NCBI GenBank assembly: GCA_045617925.1
Contig: JAZLJR010000052.1
Location: forward strand, 1-62,872
Source of the DNA: CALELF01 sp045617925
Lineage (GTDB): Bacteria > Synergistota > Synergistia > Synergistales > Synergistaceae
Length of the DNA: 62,872 nucleotides
Reading direction: 5' to 3'
Shown here: positions 41,995 to 51,140 of the stretch, piece after piece
Layout: the number at the start of each line of letters is the position of its first letter
Position numbering within the stretch: position 1 is the first letter of the stretch
The notes under the pieces: model-generated
The model's database searches: none
Told to the model about the DNA's origin: nothing
What the model saw: only the letters and a program-made list of their open reading frames with translations
Program-made: the position numbers and the translations under genes

Positions 41995-42205
41995 ATAAGA
42001 TATAGCTAAATGATATATTTCCCTGCGGGTTTCGTGCGTAGAGGGATGAGTCTTGAACCTACAAAATATAAGACCCAGTTGGGCGGTCTATGAGGTGATG
42101 GTGGAGATGCTTGTTTCATCGACCGATTCTGCTCATTCTGCCCTGAATTATTGTTCAAACTGTGGTCAAGACCTCCCTTGTATCGGATCTGTGGGGATTT
42201 TTTTT
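41995..42205 (+). ncRNA. ssrS: Structured small RNA, probable 6S RNA
   Basis: A gene-length region has its own promoter and terminator but no ORF. TCCCTGCGGGTTT (42020) pairs with GGATCTGTGGGGA (42185) as a 13-bp closing helix followed directly by an eight-T tail. Inside lie AGGGA...GTCTTGA with TCAAGAC...TCCCT, GGGC/GCCC, CGGTC/GACCG and GATG/CATC, giving one long irregular rod. That shape and the ~185-nt size fit 6S RNA, which traps sigma-A RNA polymerase. No sequence search was possible; 5' end and identity are inferred. Confidence 0.6.
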
Positions 42206-42227
42206 ATCAATAATGCTTGATATTTTG

Positions 42228-42256
42228 TTGACAATTTTCATTAAAAAAAATAAAAT
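42228..42256 (+). promoter_or_regulatory. V/A-ATPase operon promoter
   Basis: TTGACA at 42228 and TAAAAT at 42251 with an ideal 17-nt spacer, about 45 bases before the first gene. It follows the T tail of the small RNA, so the operon is transcribed independently. Confidence 0.85.
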
Positions 42257-42298
42257 GTAACCGTTTCGCATAAATTGGTTGAGAGGAGGTGCTCTCTT

Positions 42299-42631
42299 AT
42301 GGGCGAAACAAATGTAAATATGGTGGAGAAGATTAAAGAAGCAGAGAAAACCGCGCAAGAAACTGTTCAAGAAGCTAAAAATTCTGCAACATCTTTAATT
42401 GAAGAGGCTAGAATTAAGGCCAACGATCTTGTTAAAAATACGCGGCAAACTTATTTCAGCAAATGGCGTGATAAGACGAGTGAAACAGAAAAACAAGCCA
42501 ATGCTCAAAATGCAAAGTTGATCGAGGATGCCACAAAAGAAAAAGACTCGTTTTTTGCTAATGGTCAACAGGCTGTAGCAGATGCAGCAAAATGGTTGGC
42601 AAACGAGGTGATTACAGCGTATGGCAATTAG
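42299..42631 (+). CDS. V/A-type ATPase peripheral-stalk subunit G/H
   Basis: A 110-residue, almost wholly helical, charged protein (Ala, Lys, Glu heptads from residue 5 to 95), as expected for the G/H partner of the E subunit in the peripheral stalk. Position as first gene of the ATPase operon, overlapping subunit I by 11 bases, supports this more than sequence does. The start follows GAGGAGGTG. Nomenclature varies (NtpF in Enterococcus, AhaH in archaea). Confidence 0.82.
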   Translation: MGETNVNMVEKIKEAEKTAQETVQEAKNSATSLIEEARIKANDLVKNTRQTYFSKWRDKTSETEKQANAQNAKLIEDATKEKDSFFANGQQAVADAAKWLANEVITAYGN

Positions 42632-44606
42632 TAATATGACACGTGCACGTGTTGCCGTGCACAAATCTGTCGCAACTGACTTGGCCAATGAATTGCAAAG
42701 GTTGTCTGTATGTGAATTTGTAAAAAGCTCTGATGATACAGCTGATGAATTTGCTATGGACTTAGCTGAAATAAGGGATAAACTACAAAAACTAAAATCA
42801 ATATTTAAAATATTGGAGCCTTATGAAAAAACTAAGCCTGATTCTTTTGCAATGATGATGGGCGAAATTCCACAAGAAACCTTATCTCATCTAAAAGAAA
42901 TGTCTGCAAATTTTGCCTTAAATGATATTTATTCAGCCACATTACAGGCTGACAGAAATCTCAAAACATCTATTACTGAGCTTCAGAATGTGCAGACAAT
43001 GGAACAGCAACTTTTGAAGTTCATAGATATACCTTATCCCTTGGAAATTTTTATTTCTGGCACAGGATTGACAAAAGGGTATATATATGAAATTTCAAAG
43101 GCTAAGTCGCAGGAATTAATGGCCAACATTAACAATAAATTGGATTTACTGTGTGAATACACTTTGATTAACGGTGATAAAAAATCTCCTAACGATCTGC
43201 TTGTTGTCGTTGCACCTACATCAAGAGAAGAAATTCTCCGTGAGGTAGCAAATGAATTTTCCGCATTTACTGTTAATGTTGAGACTTGGATGAAGGGATT
43301 AGTGCCCGACGAGCTAAGCAATATCAAGGCAAAGATAAAAGCAATAGAGGCTGAAATTCATGTCAACGAAAATGCTATTGTAATCTTAGCGGATAAGAAT
43401 TTAACTAAATTACGCAAAATTTGTGATTACTATAGCATTTTGCAGGAACGTGAAGAGGCAAAGTTAAGCGGACAGCCTACGGAAAAAGTTTTTGTCTGGG
43501 ATCTTTGGATTTTGACTCCTGCACTAGATAAGGTAACAAAAATATTTTCAAAATTCGGTGATAAAGTTGTGTTAGAGGTTGTGGAACCTAAAGAAGGCGA
43601 ATTACCACCGACACTTTTATCAAATCCTAATTGGTCAAGTTGCATGGAGCCTTTAACTATGATGTACGGTGCTCCTACATATGGCACACCAGACCCCTGC
43701 ACAGTCATGGCACCGTTTTTCTTTTTAATCTTAGGAACATGCTTTGGAGATGCAGGATATGGATTGTTGCTTTCTGGTGTAGTTGGATACTTCCTGATAC
43801 GTCATAACATGCCACCTATATTGCGTAAATTTTTTATAGTTTTATTGGTTGGTTTGATTTCTTCTGTAGTGGTAGGGCTTGTTACAGGGACTTGTTTTGG
43901 TGATTCCCTGACTGCTTTTAGTTTTCTTTCCCCTGTCTCAGTTCATTTAAGAAAACTTCAATTATTAGATCCAATGAATGATCCTATGACATTTTTAGGA
44001 ATTTCGCTTGCGATTGGTGTATTGCAAATTGTTGCGGGCCTTGCTATTGCAGCTGTCCATGCGTGGAAAAATGGCGAAAAATTTTCTGCAATATTTGACC
44101 AAGGTGCTTGGATTACCTTTCTTCTCGGACTTGTTGGACTTGGCGTTTTTAGTGGTCTAGATAATACGACAATGTATGTCACTATTTGTAAATATATTGC
44201 AATTGCTTCTGCATTAGCATTAGTGCTAACGCAAGGGCGAGAAAAGAAAAATATTTTCGTAAAGTTGTTTAGTGGAATTATGAGCCTTTATAACATTACA
44301 GGTTATTTTGGCGATATCTTGAGTTATAGCCGATTGTTGGCATTGGGGCTTTCCGGTGCAGCGGTTGGAATGGTTATTAACTTGCTAGTGAATATGGTGC
44401 TACCTATAAAATATTTTGGTTGGATACTGGCAATATTAATATTTGTTCTTGGACATGGTTTTAGTGTTGCGGTAAATTTGCTAGGGGCATTTGTTCACAC
44501 TCTTCGTTTGCAGTTTGTTGAGTTCTTTGGCAAGTTTTATGAGGCAGGTGGCAGGGAATTCTCTCCACTTAGCATAAAATCAAAATTTTCAAAAATTCAA
44601 GCCTAA
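42621..44606 (+). CDS. ntpI: V/A-type ATPase subunit I (a-type stator)
   Basis: A 661-residue protein. The N-terminal half is a soluble, helical stalk-binding domain (residues 1-350); the C-terminal half has seven or more membrane helices, starting at TVMAPFFFLILGTCFGDAGYG and containing GDILSYSRLLALGLSG, where the ion-path Arg occurs, and HTLRLQFVEFFGKFYEAGG. It forms the half-channels facing the c-ring. The ATG overlaps the upstream gene. Confidence 0.94.
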   Translation: MAISNMTRARVAVHKSVATDLANELQRLSVCEFVKSSDDTADEFAMDLAEIRDKLQKLKSIFKILEPYEKTKPDSFAMMMGEIPQETLSHLKEMSANFALNDIYSATLQADRNLKTSITELQNVQTMEQQLLKFIDIPYPLEIFISGTGLTKGYIYEISKAKSQELMANINNKLDLLCEYTLINGDKKSPNDLLVVVAPTSREEILREVANEFSAFTVNVETWMKGLVPDELSNIKAKIKAIEAEIHVNENAIVILADKNLTKLRKICDYYSILQEREEAKLSGQPTEKVFVWDLWILTPALDKVTKIFSKFGDKVVLEVVEPKEGELPPTLLSNPNWSSCMEPLTMMYGAPTYGTPDPCTVMAPFFFLILGTCFGDAGYGLLLSGVVGYFLIRHNMPPILRKFFIVLLVGLISSVVVGLVTGTCFGDSLTAFSFLSPVSVHLRKLQLLDPMNDPMTFLGISLAIGVLQIVAGLAIAAVHAWKNGEKFSAIFDQGAWITFLLGLVGLGVFSGLDNTTMYVTICKYIAIASALALVLTQGREKKNIFVKLFSGIMSLYNITGYFGDILSYSRLLALGLSGAAVGMVINLLVNMVLPIKYFGWILAILIFVLGHGFSVAVNLLGAFVHTLRLQFVEFFGKFYEAGGREFSPLSIKSKFSKIQA

Positions 44607-44649
44607 AGGGCTTTAATTTTAAAAGTAAAAAATTTAGGAGGAAACAGTT

Positions 44650-45132
44650 ATGGAACAGTTATTAGGCTCAATTATGGTGCTTATCGGAGCAAGTTTAGCA
44701 GTTGCAATTGCAGGCACTGGTTCAGCAAAGGGAATTGCCTTGGCAAATGAAGCAGCAGCAGGAGTTATGACAGAAGATCCAAATAAATTTGGTTACTGCC
44801 TGGTCCTTCTTGCACTTCCTGGCACACAGGGTATTTATGGTCTTTTGATTGCTGTTTTGGCTTTGCAAAAGGTTGGTCTTATTGGTGGAACTTTGAGCAC
44901 TGCTTTGACACTTTGGAAGGGAATCCAAATTGCGGTTGCGTGCTTGCCGATTGCTATTGTTGGATATACTTCAGCTGTTAGGCAAGGAAAATCAAGTGCT
45001 GCTACAATCCTTATGATTAGCAAACACCCTGAACAGATTGGTAAGGCTGTTATTTTGCCAGCAATGGTCGAAACCTATGCAGTCTTTGGTCTTCTTGTTA
45101 GCATACTTATGCTCAACGGAATTACACTGTAA
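44650..45132 (+). CDS. ntpK: V/A-type ATPase subunit K (c-ring proteolipid), Na+-type
   Basis: A 160-residue proteolipid of two hairpins (four helices). The first hairpin has LPGTQGIYG (Leu56, Thr59, Gln60, Tyr63) in place of a carboxylate; the second has Gln112 and Glu141 (MVETYAVFG), 29 residues apart. This is the same arrangement as the Na+ ligands of Enterococcus hirae NtpK (Leu61, Thr64, Gln65, Tyr68, Gln110, Glu139). One carboxylate per four helices fits a low ion/ATP pump. AGGAGG precedes the ATG. Confidence 0.95.
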   Translation: MEQLLGSIMVLIGASLAVAIAGTGSAKGIALANEAAAGVMTEDPNKFGYCLVLLALPGTQGIYGLLIAVLALQKVGLIGGTLSTALTLWKGIQIAVACLPIAIVGYTSAVRQGKSSAATILMISKHPEQIGKAVILPAMVETYAVFGLLVSILMLNGITL

Positions 45133-45722
45133 TGGCACTGGAACAGATTACAAATAAAATCCTTAACGACGCAAAACAAGAGGCAGAAGCAATCTTAAAG
45201 GAAGCTAAAGATAAAGTTGCTGCTATTGAGGCAGAGGCTAATGCTGAATGTGAGAAAATTAAGAATGATTTCGCCATTCGTTTTAAGGATGAGGAAGCCG
45301 AAATTTATAAAACGTCCGCGATTGTCGGAAAGCTTGATACGGCAAAAATCGAATTGCAGGGTAAGCGTGATTTAATAGTGGCAACAAATGAGCTTGCTCT
45401 GAAGAACATACAATCACTAGCGAAAAATGACTATCTTGCATTTGTAAGTAAATTACTTGATAAAATTGATGCTGATGGTGTCATTGTGTTAAGTAATAAT
45501 GAAAAATACATTACACAAAAGTGGTTAGATGGCTATTGTAAGCAAAAAAATAAAAGGATTTCTATATCAGAAAATCAAGGCAATTTTGTAGGTGGTTTTA
45601 TTTTTTACACAGAGAATAAAGCCTATGATTTGTCCTTTGAAATGCTTTTGAAAAATTATAATGAGAAGTGTGAATCAACAGTTGTAAAACATCTTTTTGA
45701 TAGTTTACAGGCTGTAAAATAG
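45132..45722 (+). CDS. ntpE: V/A-type ATPase subunit E
   Basis: A 196-residue peripheral-stalk subunit. Its N-terminal ~90 residues form a long charged helix (ILNDAKQEAEAILKEAKDK), followed by a small globular domain with GGFIFY. The ATG overlaps the ntpK stop by one base (TAATG), so translation is coupled. It pairs with the G/H subunit encoded first in the operon. Confidence 0.9.
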   Translation: MALEQITNKILNDAKQEAEAILKEAKDKVAAIEAEANAECEKIKNDFAIRFKDEEAEIYKTSAIVGKLDTAKIELQGKRDLIVATNELALKNIQSLAKNDYLAFVSKLLDKIDADGVIVLSNNEKYITQKWLDGYCKQKNKRISISENQGNFVGGFIFYTENKAYDLSFEMLLKNYNEKCESTVVKHLFDSLQAVK

Positions 45723-45738
45723 GAGAGGGGGCGGTTTT

Positions 45739-46752
45739 ATGTCCCGTGGTGTGTCATACGGTTATGCTGTGGCACGATGTCGGACAATGGAGTTACGTCT
45801 GTTGGACGCTCAAGCCTTTTCGAGATTGTTGGACGCATATGACATCACTTCTTTCTTTAAAATTTTAAGTGAAACTTCCTATGGCAAATATATTGCAAAC
45901 AAAGAAAATTGTGATATTGATGCAGTGTTAGAGCAAGTTTTGCAGGACACATACGATGAATTTGATTCTTTTGTTCCTGATAAAAATCTCACTGCCATTT
46001 TAAAGTTGCCCTATGATTTTCATAACATTAAAGTTATTTTGAAAAGCATATTAGCAACGCAGACGACTTCGGAAAAACGTTGGGGACTCTTAACATATCT
46101 TGGTAGCGTAACGCCAGAGGCTTTTATTGAGGCTTTCGAAACAGAACGTTTTACAGATTTGCCTAAATTTTTCGCCAATTTATGTGAAGAAATATGGCAA
46201 CCTCTGCAAGATTTGAAGGTAGATATGTTAGAACTTGAGCAGAAACTTGATAAAGCAATGTATGCTCAAATGCTAGCTTTAGCTGAAGAATTAAAATCAA
46301 ACGAAATTGTAGAATGGTTAAAGTTGAAAATTGATGTTGAAAATCTGCGTTCGCTCCTTCGCCTAAAACGTTTCGCATTTTCAAAGGAAAAAGCACTTCC
46401 GTTCCTTTGTGAAGGTGGTAATGTGTCAGTCAAGCACATGATTCAACTTCTAGATGAAGATATTTTGTTATGGGAAGCAGACCTTGAAAATGCAAAAATA
46501 GGACGGGTTTTTGAAAAGGTAAAATTGTTAGGCAATTTCAGTAAGGATATTGTGACTTTGGAGTGTGCAATAGATAATTTCTTGCTAGAAACTATCAGGC
46601 AATCTCGTTACTCTTCTGATAGCCCTGCTAATATACTGGCGTTTCTTTGGGGTAAAGAACTAGAAGTGAAAAATATTCGCGTGATTTACGTTTCAAAGTC
46701 GTTTGCCCAAAACAGAGAAGAAGTAAGGGGGCTTTTGAGAGATGGATTCTAG
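45739..46752 (+). CDS. ntpC: V/A-type ATPase subunit C (d-type)
   Basis: A 337-residue, mostly helical cytoplasmic subunit that caps the c-ring and links it to the central stalk. YGYAVARCRTMELRLL at the start and ILAFLWGKELEVKNIRVI near the end are characteristic. GGAGAGGGGG precedes the ATG. It overlaps the next gene by 11 bases. Confidence 0.92.
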   Translation: MSRGVSYGYAVARCRTMELRLLDAQAFSRLLDAYDITSFFKILSETSYGKYIANKENCDIDAVLEQVLQDTYDEFDSFVPDKNLTAILKLPYDFHNIKVILKSILATQTTSEKRWGLLTYLGSVTPEAFIEAFETERFTDLPKFFANLCEEIWQPLQDLKVDMLELEQKLDKAMYAQMLALAEELKSNEIVEWLKLKIDVENLRSLLRLKRFAFSKEKALPFLCEGGNVSVKHMIQLLDEDILLWEADLENAKIGRVFEKVKLLGNFSKDIVTLECAIDNFLLETIRQSRYSSDSPANILAFLWGKELEVKNIRVIYVSKSFAQNREEVRGLLRDGF

Positions 46753-47080
46753 TAAAAAGCTAATTGCAGTTGGCAGTTACGAGAGTGTGTTGCCATTCAA
46801 GGCGCTTGGTCTTGATATTTTTGTTGTTACTGATGCCAATGTGGGTGACTTAGGAGCAAAAATTTCACAGCTTTCCACGGAAAATTATGCCGCACTGTTT
46901 CTAACGGAAGATCTTTGCAAAAGGTTTGCCGATGTAGTGCAGGAGGTTAATTCAACCGAAGCTATCAGTATCATTTCAATTCCGTCACAAGGTGTGTCAA
47001 CAAATTACGGTTTGCGTGGCATAAGAAGTATCGTTGAGCGTGCAGTTGGAATGGATATATTCAAGCAAGAAGAAGAATAG
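46742..47080 (+). CDS. ntpG: V/A-type ATPase subunit F
   Basis: A 112-residue Rossmann-like central-stalk subunit. IAVGSYESVLPFKALG opens the protein, YAALFLTEDLCKRF is in the middle, and IISIPSQG precedes the C-terminal tail that touches the catalytic head. It is named NtpG in Enterococcus and subunit F elsewhere. It overlaps ntpC and is followed by a 45-base gap. Confidence 0.9.
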   Translation: MDSSKKLIAVGSYESVLPFKALGLDIFVVTDANVGDLGAKISQLSTENYAALFLTEDLCKRFADVVQEVNSTEAISIISIPSQGVSTNYGLRGIRSIVERAVGMDIFKQEEE

Positions 47081-47125
47081 TTTGTTTTCTTTTTCTAAAA
47101 TTATAAAGAATTGAGGCGAATAATT

Positions 47126-48907
47126 TTGCAAAGAGAACTGGTTACAGGCTATATAGAAAAAATTTCTGGTCCGCTAGTAATTGCTGGTAGAATGGCTGGC
47201 GCAAGTATGTCCGACGTTTGTCAAGTTGGACGTGCCAAGCTAGTTGGGGAAATAATAGAATTAAAGGATGATAAAGCGTCTGTTCAAGTTTATGAAGAGA
47301 CATCTGGTCTTATGCCAGGTGAACCTGTTGTTTCCACGGGACAGCCTTTGAGTGTTGAATTAGCTCCAGGTATGATTCAGAATTTTTATGACGGAATTCA
47401 AAGACCCCTTGAAGCAATAGAGACAGCTGCTCAGAGTCCATACATTTTGCGTGGTATTACTGTTCCTGCAGTGGACAGAGCTAAAAAATGGACATTCATT
47501 CCTTTAGTTAAGACTGGAGACAAGGTTACCCAAGGAGATTTCTTGGGGCATGTTCAAGAAACAGACCTTGTTGATCATAAGATAATGGTGCCTTACGGTT
47601 TTAATGGCGTGGTAAAGTCAATAAATAATGGTGACTTTACCGTGGAAGAAGTTGTTGCAGTTATTACTGATAATAACGGGCAAGATAGAGAAATTACAAT
47701 GCTCCAAAAATGGCCGGTCAGACGTCAGAGACCTGTTTTGAAACGCCTGCCACCGGAAGTTCCACTTGTCACGGGACAAAGAGTTGTTGACACATTTTTT
47801 CCTATTGCACGTGGTGGCACAGCTTGTGTTCCTGGTCCATTTGGAAGCGGAAAGACTGTTATACAGCACCAGCTAGCAAAATGGGCTGATGCAGAAATTG
47901 TTGTATATATTGGTTGTGGCGAGCGTGGAAATGAAATGACAGACGTTCTTCGTGAATTCCCTGAGTTGGAAGACCCACGCAGTGGCAAGTCACTTATGCA
48001 ACGCACCCTCTTGATTGCAAACACATCTAATATGCCAGTTGCAGCACGTGAAGCATCTGTTTACACTGGAATAACGATAGCGGAATATTTTAGAGATATG
48101 GGCTATTCTGTTGCTCTTATGGCAGACTCAACATCAAGATGGGCAGAGGCATTGCGTGAAATGTCTGGTCGTTTGGAAGAAATGCCAGGTGAAGAAGGTT
48201 ATCCTGCATATTTAGGAACGCGACTTGCTTCGTTCTATGAAAGGGCAGGACGTGCAATTTGTTTTGGCAATGGTGGCAGAGAAGGTGCAGTTTCTGTCAT
48301 CGGTGCTGTCTCTCCTCCAGGTGGTGACTTATCAGAACCAGTTACACAAAACACGCTTCGTGTCGCAAAAGTTTTCTGGGGGCTTGATTCAAGCCTTGCC
48401 TATCAAAGACACTTTCCTGCAATAAATTGGCTTAACAGTTATTCCCTATATGCACAGAAATTAGGCGAGTATTGGGACGGCATTTATGATGGTGAATGGT
48501 CAAAGACTCGTGTGCAAGCAATGTCACTTTTGGAAGATGAAGACAAATTGAAAGAAATTGTTCGTCTTGTTGGTATAGATGCCTTGTCAAAGGATGAAAG
48601 AATGATTTTGGAAACGTCTAAATCAATAAGAGAAGATTTCTTACATCAGAATTCATTTCACGAGATAGATACCTACGCTTCAATGGATAAGCAGTTCAAG
48701 ATGTTACGCAATATTTGCCTTTTCCATAACATGGCGATGCAGGCACTTCGTTCTGGTCAGCCTCTAAAAGCAATTACATCTCTTCCAATCAGAGGTGAAA
48801 TTACTCGTATGAGATATACAGCTGAAACGGAATTAAACAAGCTTGATGAGCTGGAAGAAAAGATAAAGATTACTTTAGGAAAATATATTTCTGGGAGGGA
48901 AAACTAA
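47126..48907 (+). CDS. ntpA: V/A-type ATPase catalytic subunit A
   Basis: A 593-residue catalytic subunit. P-loop GPFGSGKTVIQHQLAKW is near residue 230, followed by GCGERGNEMTDVL, SVALMADSTSRWAEALREMSGRLEEMPGEEGYPAYL (read as the conserved A-subunit stretch) and an extra N-terminal bulge domain typical of V/A ATPases. The start is probably TTG 47126, eight bases after GAGG; an upstream TTG at 47111 would contain that Shine-Dalgarno. It couples ATP hydrolysis or synthesis to ion flow. Confidence 0.95.
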   Translation: MQRELVTGYIEKISGPLVIAGRMAGASMSDVCQVGRAKLVGEIIELKDDKASVQVYEETSGLMPGEPVVSTGQPLSVELAPGMIQNFYDGIQRPLEAIETAAQSPYILRGITVPAVDRAKKWTFIPLVKTGDKVTQGDFLGHVQETDLVDHKIMVPYGFNGVVKSINNGDFTVEEVVAVITDNNGQDREITMLQKWPVRRQRPVLKRLPPEVPLVTGQRVVDTFFPIARGGTACVPGPFGSGKTVIQHQLAKWADAEIVVYIGCGERGNEMTDVLREFPELEDPRSGKSLMQRTLLIANTSNMPVAAREASVYTGITIAEYFRDMGYSVALMADSTSRWAEALREMSGRLEEMPGEEGYPAYLGTRLASFYERAGRAICFGNGGREGAVSVIGAVSPPGGDLSEPVTQNTLRVAKVFWGLDSSLAYQRHFPAINWLNSYSLYAQKLGEYWDGIYDGEWSKTRVQAMSLLEDEDKLKEIVRLVGIDALSKDERMILETSKSIREDFLHQNSFHEIDTYASMDKQFKMLRNICLFHNMAMQALRSGQPLKAITSLPIRGEITRMRYTAETELNKLDELEEKIKITLGKYISGREN

Positions 48908-50304
48908 TGAAATTGCCAGAGGTATATAGCACAATTAGTAATATTTCTGGACCTTTGATGGTTGTGAACAAGGTTAATGATGTTGCATATGATGAATTAG
49001 CTGAGATTTCACTTCCAAACGGCGAAAAACGTCGTGGAAAGGTTTTGGAAATTTATAATGATAGAGCACTAGTCCAAGTTTTTGAAGGAACAACTGGAAT
49101 TGACGTCAAGTCAACAAATGTTCGTTTCCTTGGAGATGTGTTGAAACTTCCTGTTTCACGAGATATGCTTGGACGTGTGTTTAATGGTAGGGGAGAGCCA
49201 ATAGATGGTGGTGCTCCAATAATCGCCGATACAGAGCTTGATGTCAACGGTAACCCGATGAACCCATACAGCCGAGATTATCCGTCCGAATTTATCCAAA
49301 CAGGTATTTCTACAATTGACGGTATGAATCCACTTGTTCGTGGACAAAAGTTGCCGATTTTCTCTGGTTCCGGTATGCCACACAACAGAATGGCTGCACA
49401 AATTGCACGTCAGGCAACAGTTATCTCTGGTCACAGTGATTTCGCTGTTGTGTTTGCCGCAATGGGCATCACATTTGAAGAAGCTACATTCTTTATGGAA
49501 GACTTTAGAAAAACTGGTGCATTGGAGCGCACAGTTATGTATGTCAACCTTGCAGATGACCCAGCAATAGAGCGTATTTCAACTCCACGTCTTGCTTTAA
49601 CAGCAGCGGAATATCTTGCGTTTGAGTGTGGTATGCACGTGTTAGTTATTTTGACAGACCTTACAAACTATGCAGAAGCTTTGCGTGAAATTTCTGCAGC
49701 TCGTAAAGAAGTGCCGGGTCGTCGTGGTTACCCTGGTTATCTCTACACTGACCTTGCTACTATGTATGAAAGAGCAGGTCGTTTGCGTGGAAGAGATGGT
49801 TCTATAACTCAGATTCCAATTCTTACGATGCCGGAAGATGACAAAACACACCCAATTCCAGACCTTACCGGTTACATAACTGAAGGACAGATTATCCTTG
49901 CTCGTTCACTACACAGAAAAGGAATTTATCCACCTGTTGATGTTATGCCATCCTTGAGCCGTTTGAAGGATAAAGGAATTGGTAAAAATAAAACAAGAGA
50001 AGACCATGCAGACCTCATGAATCAACTTTTTGCTGCTTACTCAAGAGGTAAGGAAGCAAAGGAACTTGCGGTTATTTTGGGAGATGGAGCTTTGTCAGAA
50101 GAAGACAAAGCATTTGCAAAGTTTGCAGACAAATTTGAAGATACTTATGTCCGCCAGGACGAATATAAAAACAGAACTATAGAAGAGACACTGCAAATAG
50201 GTTGGAATTTGCTAACCTTAGTTCCAATAGAGGAATTGAAGCGTGTGCGTGACGAATATTTGGAGAAGTATCTCAAACCTCTCTTGGGAAATAAAAGTGA
50301 GTAA
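48907..50304 (+). CDS. ntpB: V/A-type ATPase subunit B
   Basis: A 465-residue non-catalytic head subunit. It lacks a true P-loop (the site reads FSGSGMPHNRMAAQIARQA) but has the conserved GRRGYPGYLYTDLATMYERAGR and IPILTMPEDDKTHPIPDLTGYITEGQ. It alternates with subunit A in the hexamer. The ATG overlaps the ntpA stop (TAATG), giving equal synthesis of A and B. Confidence 0.96.
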   Translation: MKLPEVYSTISNISGPLMVVNKVNDVAYDELAEISLPNGEKRRGKVLEIYNDRALVQVFEGTTGIDVKSTNVRFLGDVLKLPVSRDMLGRVFNGRGEPIDGGAPIIADTELDVNGNPMNPYSRDYPSEFIQTGISTIDGMNPLVRGQKLPIFSGSGMPHNRMAAQIARQATVISGHSDFAVVFAAMGITFEEATFFMEDFRKTGALERTVMYVNLADDPAIERISTPRLALTAAEYLAFECGMHVLVILTDLTNYAEALREISAARKEVPGRRGYPGYLYTDLATMYERAGRLRGRDGSITQIPILTMPEDDKTHPIPDLTGYITEGQIILARSLHRKGIYPPVDVMPSLSRLKDKGIGKNKTREDHADLMNQLFAAYSRGKEAKELAVILGDGALSEEDKAFAKFADKFEDTYVRQDEYKNRTIEETLQIGWNLLTLVPIEELKRVRDEYLEKYLKPLLGNKSE

Positions 50305-50317
50305 GGGGTGAGCTGGC

Positions 50318-50944
50318 TTGGCTCGTGCATTGAATGTAAACCCTAATAGAATGGAGTTATCGCGTTTGAAACGGCTGCTTGCAGTTGCCAAGCGCGGTCA
50401 CAAACTCTTAAAAGATAAACAAGACGCACTTGTAAAAGAATTCCTAGAAAAAGCTAAGAAAACTTATGAACTTCGCCGAGAGGTTGAGAATGAATTGTCA
50501 AATTGCTATGGTGGATTTATGACAGCAAGGGCAATGGTTTTGCCGAAGGTTTTGGAACAAACTTTGCTTACGTCAAGTGGCGAAATGAAGGTGGATGTTT
50601 CTTACAAAAATGTTATGAGCGTTAACATTCCTTCCTTTGCATGTGAGACACTCAAACCTCAGCTTAATTATGGTCTTGCCTCTTCACCAGGAAGCCTTGA
50701 CGTTGCGTTGGAAAAATTTTTAAACCTTTTGCCAAAACTCTTAATGCTTTCTGCAGAAGAAAAAGCAATTTTCTTGATAGGGCAGGAGATTGAGCGCACA
50801 AGGCGAAGAGTTAATGCTCTTGAGCATGTTATGATTCCGTCCTACACAGATTCAATCAAAATGATTTCCATGAAACTGGACGAAATGGAGAGAGCAACTC
50901 TAAGCCGTCTGATGGTTATAAAAGAAATTGTTAGAAATCACTAA
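50318..50944 (+). CDS. ntpD: V/A-type ATPase subunit D (central stalk rotor)
   Basis: A 208-residue helical rotor shaft. The N-terminus VNPNRMELSRLKRLLAVAKRGHKLLKDK and the C-terminal RTRRRVNALEHVMIP are the family signatures; the two long helices form an antiparallel coiled coil inside the A3B3 ring. The start is TTG 50318 with GGGGTGAG upstream. It is the last gene of the operon; a terminator follows. Confidence 0.95.
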   Translation: MARALNVNPNRMELSRLKRLLAVAKRGHKLLKDKQDALVKEFLEKAKKTYELRREVENELSNCYGGFMTARAMVLPKVLEQTLLTSSGEMKVDVSYKNVMSVNIPSFACETLKPQLNYGLASSPGSLDVALEKFLNLLPKLLMLSAEEKAIFLIGQEIERTRRRVNALEHVMIPSYTDSIKMISMKLDEMERATLSRLMVIKEIVRNH

Positions 50945-50949
50945 AAATA

Positions 50950-50995
50950 CAAGGCAATTAGCACAAAGATTTCTGTTAATTGCCTTGTTGTTTTT
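50950..50995 (+). terminator. V/A-ATPase operon terminator
   Basis: CAAGGCAATTA at 50950 pairs perfectly with TAATTGCCTTG at 50977, followed by TTGTTTTT. Confidence 0.85.
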
Positions 50996-51030
50996 AATCA
51001 ATTTTGATGTTATTATCCTTTTATGAAGAC

Positions 51031-51059
51031 TTGAAAATAATGAAATTATCTAGTATACT
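51031..51059 (+). promoter_or_regulatory. Promoter of the secreted PDZ protein gene
   Basis: TTGAAA at 51031 and TATACT at 51054, 17 nt apart. It leaves a leader of about 75 nt in which no clear structure was seen. Confidence 0.6.
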
Positions 51060-51140
51060 CACGACAAGTTGTGCGATTAAATTTTATTAATAAGCGATTA
51101 GCAAAAACTATTCATACAATTTGAGGGGGAGTTTTTTTTT

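Noticed and set aside
42020..42205. Reading the structured region before the ATPase operon as a riboswitch
   Set aside because: It has its own promoter and ends in a terminator, followed by a separate strong promoter for the operon; no known riboswitch core was recognised.
42155..42370. A 71-codon minus-strand frame between tonB and the ATPase operon
   Set aside because: It runs through the small-RNA terminator and the ATPase promoter and lacks a ribosome site.
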